A stretch of 64,000 nucleotides of DNA from Veronia nyctiphanis (GTDB lineage: Bacteria; Pseudomonadota; Gammaproteobacteria; Enterobacterales; Vibrionaceae): contig NZ_PEIB01000008.1 of the NCBI RefSeq assembly GCF_004116385.1, positions 62,001 through 126,000 on the forward strand, written 5' to 3'. Numbering within the stretch: the first letter of the stretch is position 1; every line of letters begins with the position of its first letter. The notes beneath the pieces are model-generated. The model searched no databases. It worked only from the letters and a program-made list of their open reading frames with translations, and was not told the origin of the DNA. The position numbers and the translations under genes are program-made. Positions 61,189 to 64,000 of the stretch are shown here, in pieces.

Positions 61189-62773
61189 TTTTTTCCCATT
61201 CCTTTTGCTTCATAAAGTGCTCTGTCAGCATCAAGGAAAAGTGAATGCGACGACTTCGATCTGTCTGGTACCAACGTTTTACCACCAATACTTACTGTTA
61301 CGAATTGATTGGCTTTTGAATCTCGATGGGGGATTTCAAGTGCTCTGATTTTTTCGCAGGCCACATCTGCAATGATTTTGGCGCTTCTTATATCGCAGCC
61401 AGGGAGAAGAAGGACGAACTCTTCACCACCAAAGCGTCCAATGTTTGCTCCAGCTCTTCTCTCGACTGTGGAGAGTGCTTCGCCCACTTTTACAAGGCAG
61501 TCATCACCTGCGGCATGGCCATATAAATCATTGAATTGTTTAAAAAATCAATATCAATAATCAACATCGATATCGGTGTCTGATGTCTCTGTGCTCGGCG
61601 CCACTCGATATCGATTATCTCGTCGAGTGCCCGTCGATTTAATAACCCGGTTAAGCTGTCTTCACGTGAGAGCTTTTCCAGCATTTTATTTGCAGATTCA
61701 AGTTGAGTCGTTCTCTGGGCGACCCTCATCTCGAGTGACTGATTGAGAGTTTTAAGCTCACCTTGTGAACGTTGATGGATGAGGTGTTGAGATAGAGTGA
61801 TACCTAAAAATTTCAATAATTGGTGGTGGTAGTCCTTCAACGGTGTTCCACTCAATAAGTTGTCACATGCTATCCAGCCTAGTGGCTCGCGCCCATCCCA
61901 CAATGAGATAAAGCCATTCCACCCGTACCCTACATTGTCTTTTCCATGTGTAAGAATGGTGTCTTCCGATATTGCTATTAATTGCTTACGATCTAATGTG
62001 CTTTGCGCGATAGGGTGTTCGTGGATGGAGGTAACATAGTGATGTTCACTGACGACTTTACCTTTTGTATCTGTACCATAGGTTCCCTTCACTAATCCGC
62101 TGTGGCTGTGCAGAAGGAAAATAGCCATACGATCGAAATCCAGCGCTTTTACACATTCATACACAGCTGTGTGCAGCATGTTGTCCATTGACTGTGTATT
62201 CCATAATCGTTGGGATATTTTGTGCAGCGTATGAAATTGTTCCAGCAGTCGATTTTTGTCATTCAGTGTTTTGTCTAACGAATGACGAACCCCTGAATGG
62301 TCGGCCTTTTCTTCGCGTAAGAGTTTTTGGAGAAACGCGTTTTTGAATGAAGATGTAACGACTTGGCTGAAGTGTGTTTGAAGCTCTTCATCGATATGTA
62401 ATTGTAACGGCAGTTTCAGATAGACAACAAAGTGCTTGTTGTTACTCAAACTAAACGGTAATAGCCACTCACCACTTTTAGGAAAGTAACCACTACATGT
62501 TTGAGGATCACGTATGGTTGAGACTAATGCGTTTTTTAGCTCTAAGGTCAATACGATAGCGCGACGTGATTGACCGCTGACGAGACTCGTGTGGCAATCT
62601 GTAAAGTTTGACCAGGTATTTTTAGAACTATCGAGACCGAATATAGCCCACTGATCTGTGGAAAATAATTGCTTCAGATGTTGATCGAAAGCCATACACA
62701 ATGATGCAAAGTCTGGCTCGTTTTGCAGGGCATTGCAGATGCTCAAACACTGTGAATGGCTGAATGGTGGCAT
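61170..62773 (-). CDS. GAF-GGDEF diguanylate cyclase
   Basis: The restored protein is about 535 residues. Residues 1-170 form a first sensory region, about 190-330 a GAF-like domain (LDFDRMAIFLLHSHSG; GWIACDNLLSG), then a coiled coil (LNQSLEMRVAQRTTQLESANKMLEKL) and a GGDEF domain starting DSLTGLLNRRAL, with active-site GGEEF near residue 460. A one-base loss near 61545 (TTTTTT for TTTTTTT) breaks IDFFKQFNDLYGH. The intact GGEEF predicts synthesis of cyclic di-GMP. No RxxD inhibitory site is seen before it. No signal peptide, so probably cytoplasmic sensing. Confidence 0.88.
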
Positions 62774-62948
62774 AACTGATCAATTCCTTGGAGAGGAAGG
62801 CTAGCGAGCATGCGTTTCTGACATGCAATCAGTATGTCACCACTCTGAAAATGGAGACGGGTGTCGTTTGTAGTTTATCGAGCCACTTCACGTAAGTGTT
62901 TGATAACGTTTGATATGGAGTGAATTATCAGTTCTCAGATACTTGCAT

Positions 62949-63713
62949 TTAGCTGAAATATGCCGAAATACAGCCAATTAAGGTCATAACAAATAAGAAC
63001 CATCTCAAGGTGTTTGGGTTAGCCTTTATTGCCATCTTAACGGCTATCCAAGCGCCAAACATTGAGCCTATTGCTAGCAAGATCCCTGGAAGCCATAAAA
63101 TCAGATCATCAGCAATGAACACAACCATTGAAACTGCGGTGAACGCCAATGCACAAACCACTTTCAAGGCGTTGCCTCTGACTAAATCGTACCTGAGTGT
63201 TCCACAAAGTGCTGCAAGCAACACGAAACCGACACCGGCTTGAACAAAACCACCATAAAAACCTGCAATACCCAAACCGAGCCATGACATTGGGGTTTCG
63301 GTAACTTTTTTCACCTCAGTGCCTGCATCTGGCATAACGGTCTGTGGCTTCAGCAAAATAATTGTTGCCATCAATAACATGGTGCCGAGAAGTGCGGGTT
63401 TTATCCATGCTTCGGGGAGCCAAGTTACTGCTGTTGCTCCCAGCAGGCCGCCAATGATTGTAGGGATAAGTATGGGGATGAGTTGACTGGTATCCAGCTT
63501 ATTGTGGTGACGGAAGCCAGCTACTCCCGATACGCTTTGCATCAGCACGCCCACACGGTTAGTGGCGTTGGCTACGTCGGCAGGTAACCCAAGCACGATC
63601 AAGGCTGGGATGGTCAAGTTAGAGCCGCCGCCTGCGAGAGTATTGATAATGCCCGCGATGAAACCAAGAAAAAGGAGCAAGATAGAAAAAGCAAAGGAGA
63701 CTTCAACAACCAT
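62949..63713 (-). CDS. TauE/SafE (TSUP) family permease
   Basis: 254 residues with about eight membrane segments in two similar halves (FIAGIINTLAGGGSNLTIPALIVLG near 18; LGIAGFYGGFVQAGVGFVLLAAL near 148), the signature of sulfite/organosulfur exporters. The direction of transport and substrate cannot be told. It is probably a separate unit; the 174 bases before the GGDEF gene's start hold no gene. The start is the ATG at 63713. Confidence 0.9.
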   Translation of the reverse strand: MVVEVSFAFSILLLFLGFIAGIINTLAGGGSNLTIPALIVLGLPADVANATNRVGVLMQSVSGVAGFRHHNKLDTSQLIPILIPTIIGGLLGATAVTWLPEAWIKPALLGTMLLMATIILLKPQTVMPDAGTEVKKVTETPMSWLGLGIAGFYGGFVQAGVGFVLLAALCGTLRYDLVRGNALKVVCALAFTAVSMVVFIADDLILWLPGILLAIGSMFGAWIAVKMAIKANPNTLRWFLFVMTLIGCISAYFS

Positions 63714-63786
63714 ATATCATCCTTGATAGTGGGCGTTTCCTAGATTGAGTGTAAGCAGTAGGAAAGTATACTGCCTCTGGATACGA

Positions 63787-63814
63787 GAGAGCCCGCAGCA
63801 TGCTGCGGGCTCTC
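63787..63814 (-). other. 28-base perfect palindrome downstream of tRNA-Pro
   Basis: GAGAGCCCGCAGCA is followed by its exact reverse complement. On the tRNA strand it begins 7 bases after the CCA end (after TTTTTTT) and is not followed by a U-run. It probably helps end or trim the tRNA transcript. Confidence 0.65.
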
Positions 63815-63821
63815 AAAAAAA

Positions 63822-63898
63822 TGGTCGGTCTGACTGGATTTGAACCAGCGACCCCTGACACCCCATGACAGTGCGCTACCAGGCTGCGCTACAGACCG
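63822..63898 (-). tRNA. tRNA-Pro (anticodon GGG)
   Basis: 77 bases with encoded CCA. The acceptor CGGTCTG pairs with CAGACCG; the D-arm has GCGC...GCGC; the anticodon loop ATGGGGT holds GGG; the T-arm has GGTTCAAATCC. The anticodon stem has a T-T mismatch at the fourth pair, as in E. coli proL. Confidence 0.95.
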
Positions 63899-63912
63899 AC
63901 TCTACGCCCAGC

Positions 63913-63941
63913 ATGTTACGAACTGGGTGGTTGCATGTCAA
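63913..63941 (-). promoter_or_regulatory. Promoter of tRNA-Pro
   Basis: On the minus strand TTGACA (63941-63936), 17 bases, TAACAT (63918-63913), followed by a GC-rich discriminator GCTGGGCG typical of stringently controlled stable-RNA promoters. Confidence 0.8.
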
Positions 63942-64000
63942 TGACATCATTATCATTTTTCAGCACTTTCAAGTCATTTGAGCAAATATGCGTCAAATTG

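Noticed and set aside
63940-63960. Fur-like ATGATAATGATGTCATT upstream of tRNA-Pro
   Set aside because: Only half of the Fur repeat is good, and it overlaps or precedes a standard tRNA promoter, where iron control is not expected.

Overview
The window looks like chromosomal DNA of a marine gammaproteobacterium of the family Vibrionaceae (Vibrio, Photobacterium, Grimontia or Enterovibrio). The main reasons are a FadR of about 283 residues carrying the Vibrio-type internal insertion, a kexin-like protease followed by its small partner gene, and housekeeping blocks typical of the group: prkA-yeaH-spoVR, yeaD-gapA-msrB-yeaC-ansA-sppA, and fadH-ydjA-topB. No insertion sequence, phage, integron or CRISPR array is seen.

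Region 1 (2-14369) is a catechol siderophore locus. It holds the 3' part of an NRPS (adenylation, carrier and terminal thioester-reductase domains), a siderophore-interacting flavoreductase, a class III aminotransferase, an amidohydrolase-superfamily enzyme and an MFS exporter, packed head to tail. After an interruption of about 3 kb (a PilZ protein and a lipoprotein) come a DAHP synthase behind a near-perfect Fur box, and divergent entA-like and entC-like genes. Chorismate supply, 2,3-dihydroxybenzoate synthesis, loading of a probable lysine, reductive release, transamination and a tailoring amidohydrolase match myxochelin B synthesis followed by imidazoline closure to pseudochelin. The DHB-AMP ligase, isochorismatase and receptor are not in the window and may lie upstream of base 1.

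Region 2 (14370-31946) is accessory. It has a long AT-rich stretch ending in a heptanucleotide repeat before an unrecognised Gly/Ala/Thr-rich protein, two alpha/beta hydrolases, rsgA, a propeptide-less kexin-like protease with a probable external chaperone 13 bases downstream, two tandem lipoprotein serine hydrolases, a dihaem cytochrome c peroxidase, a small zinc-ribbon protein, a Fur-boxed manganese/heavy-metal permease, and DAACS and BCCT transporters.

Region 3 (32021-63898) is mostly core: a CBS/nucleotidyltransferase signalling protein with a DnaQ-like exonuclease, an FKBP, Cys-cluster proteins, dusC, a TerC-family gene behind a structured leader, mutT, dsbB, nhaB, fadR, spoVR-yeaH-prkA, yeaD, gapA, msrB, yeaC, ansA, sppA, fadH with a FadR box, a nitroreductase, topB, a GGDEF protein, a TauE/SafE permease and tRNA-Pro(GGG).

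A caveat applies throughout: about 20 reading-frame breaks occur, nearly all explained by loss of one base from a short homopolymer, in siderophore genes and in well-conserved genes alike (prkA, topB, nhaB, dsbB, sppA). This looks like uncorrected sequencing error rather than gene decay, so broken genes are described as restored composites. Two in-frame TAA codons (in a serine hydrolase and the BCCT gene) are different and could be real.
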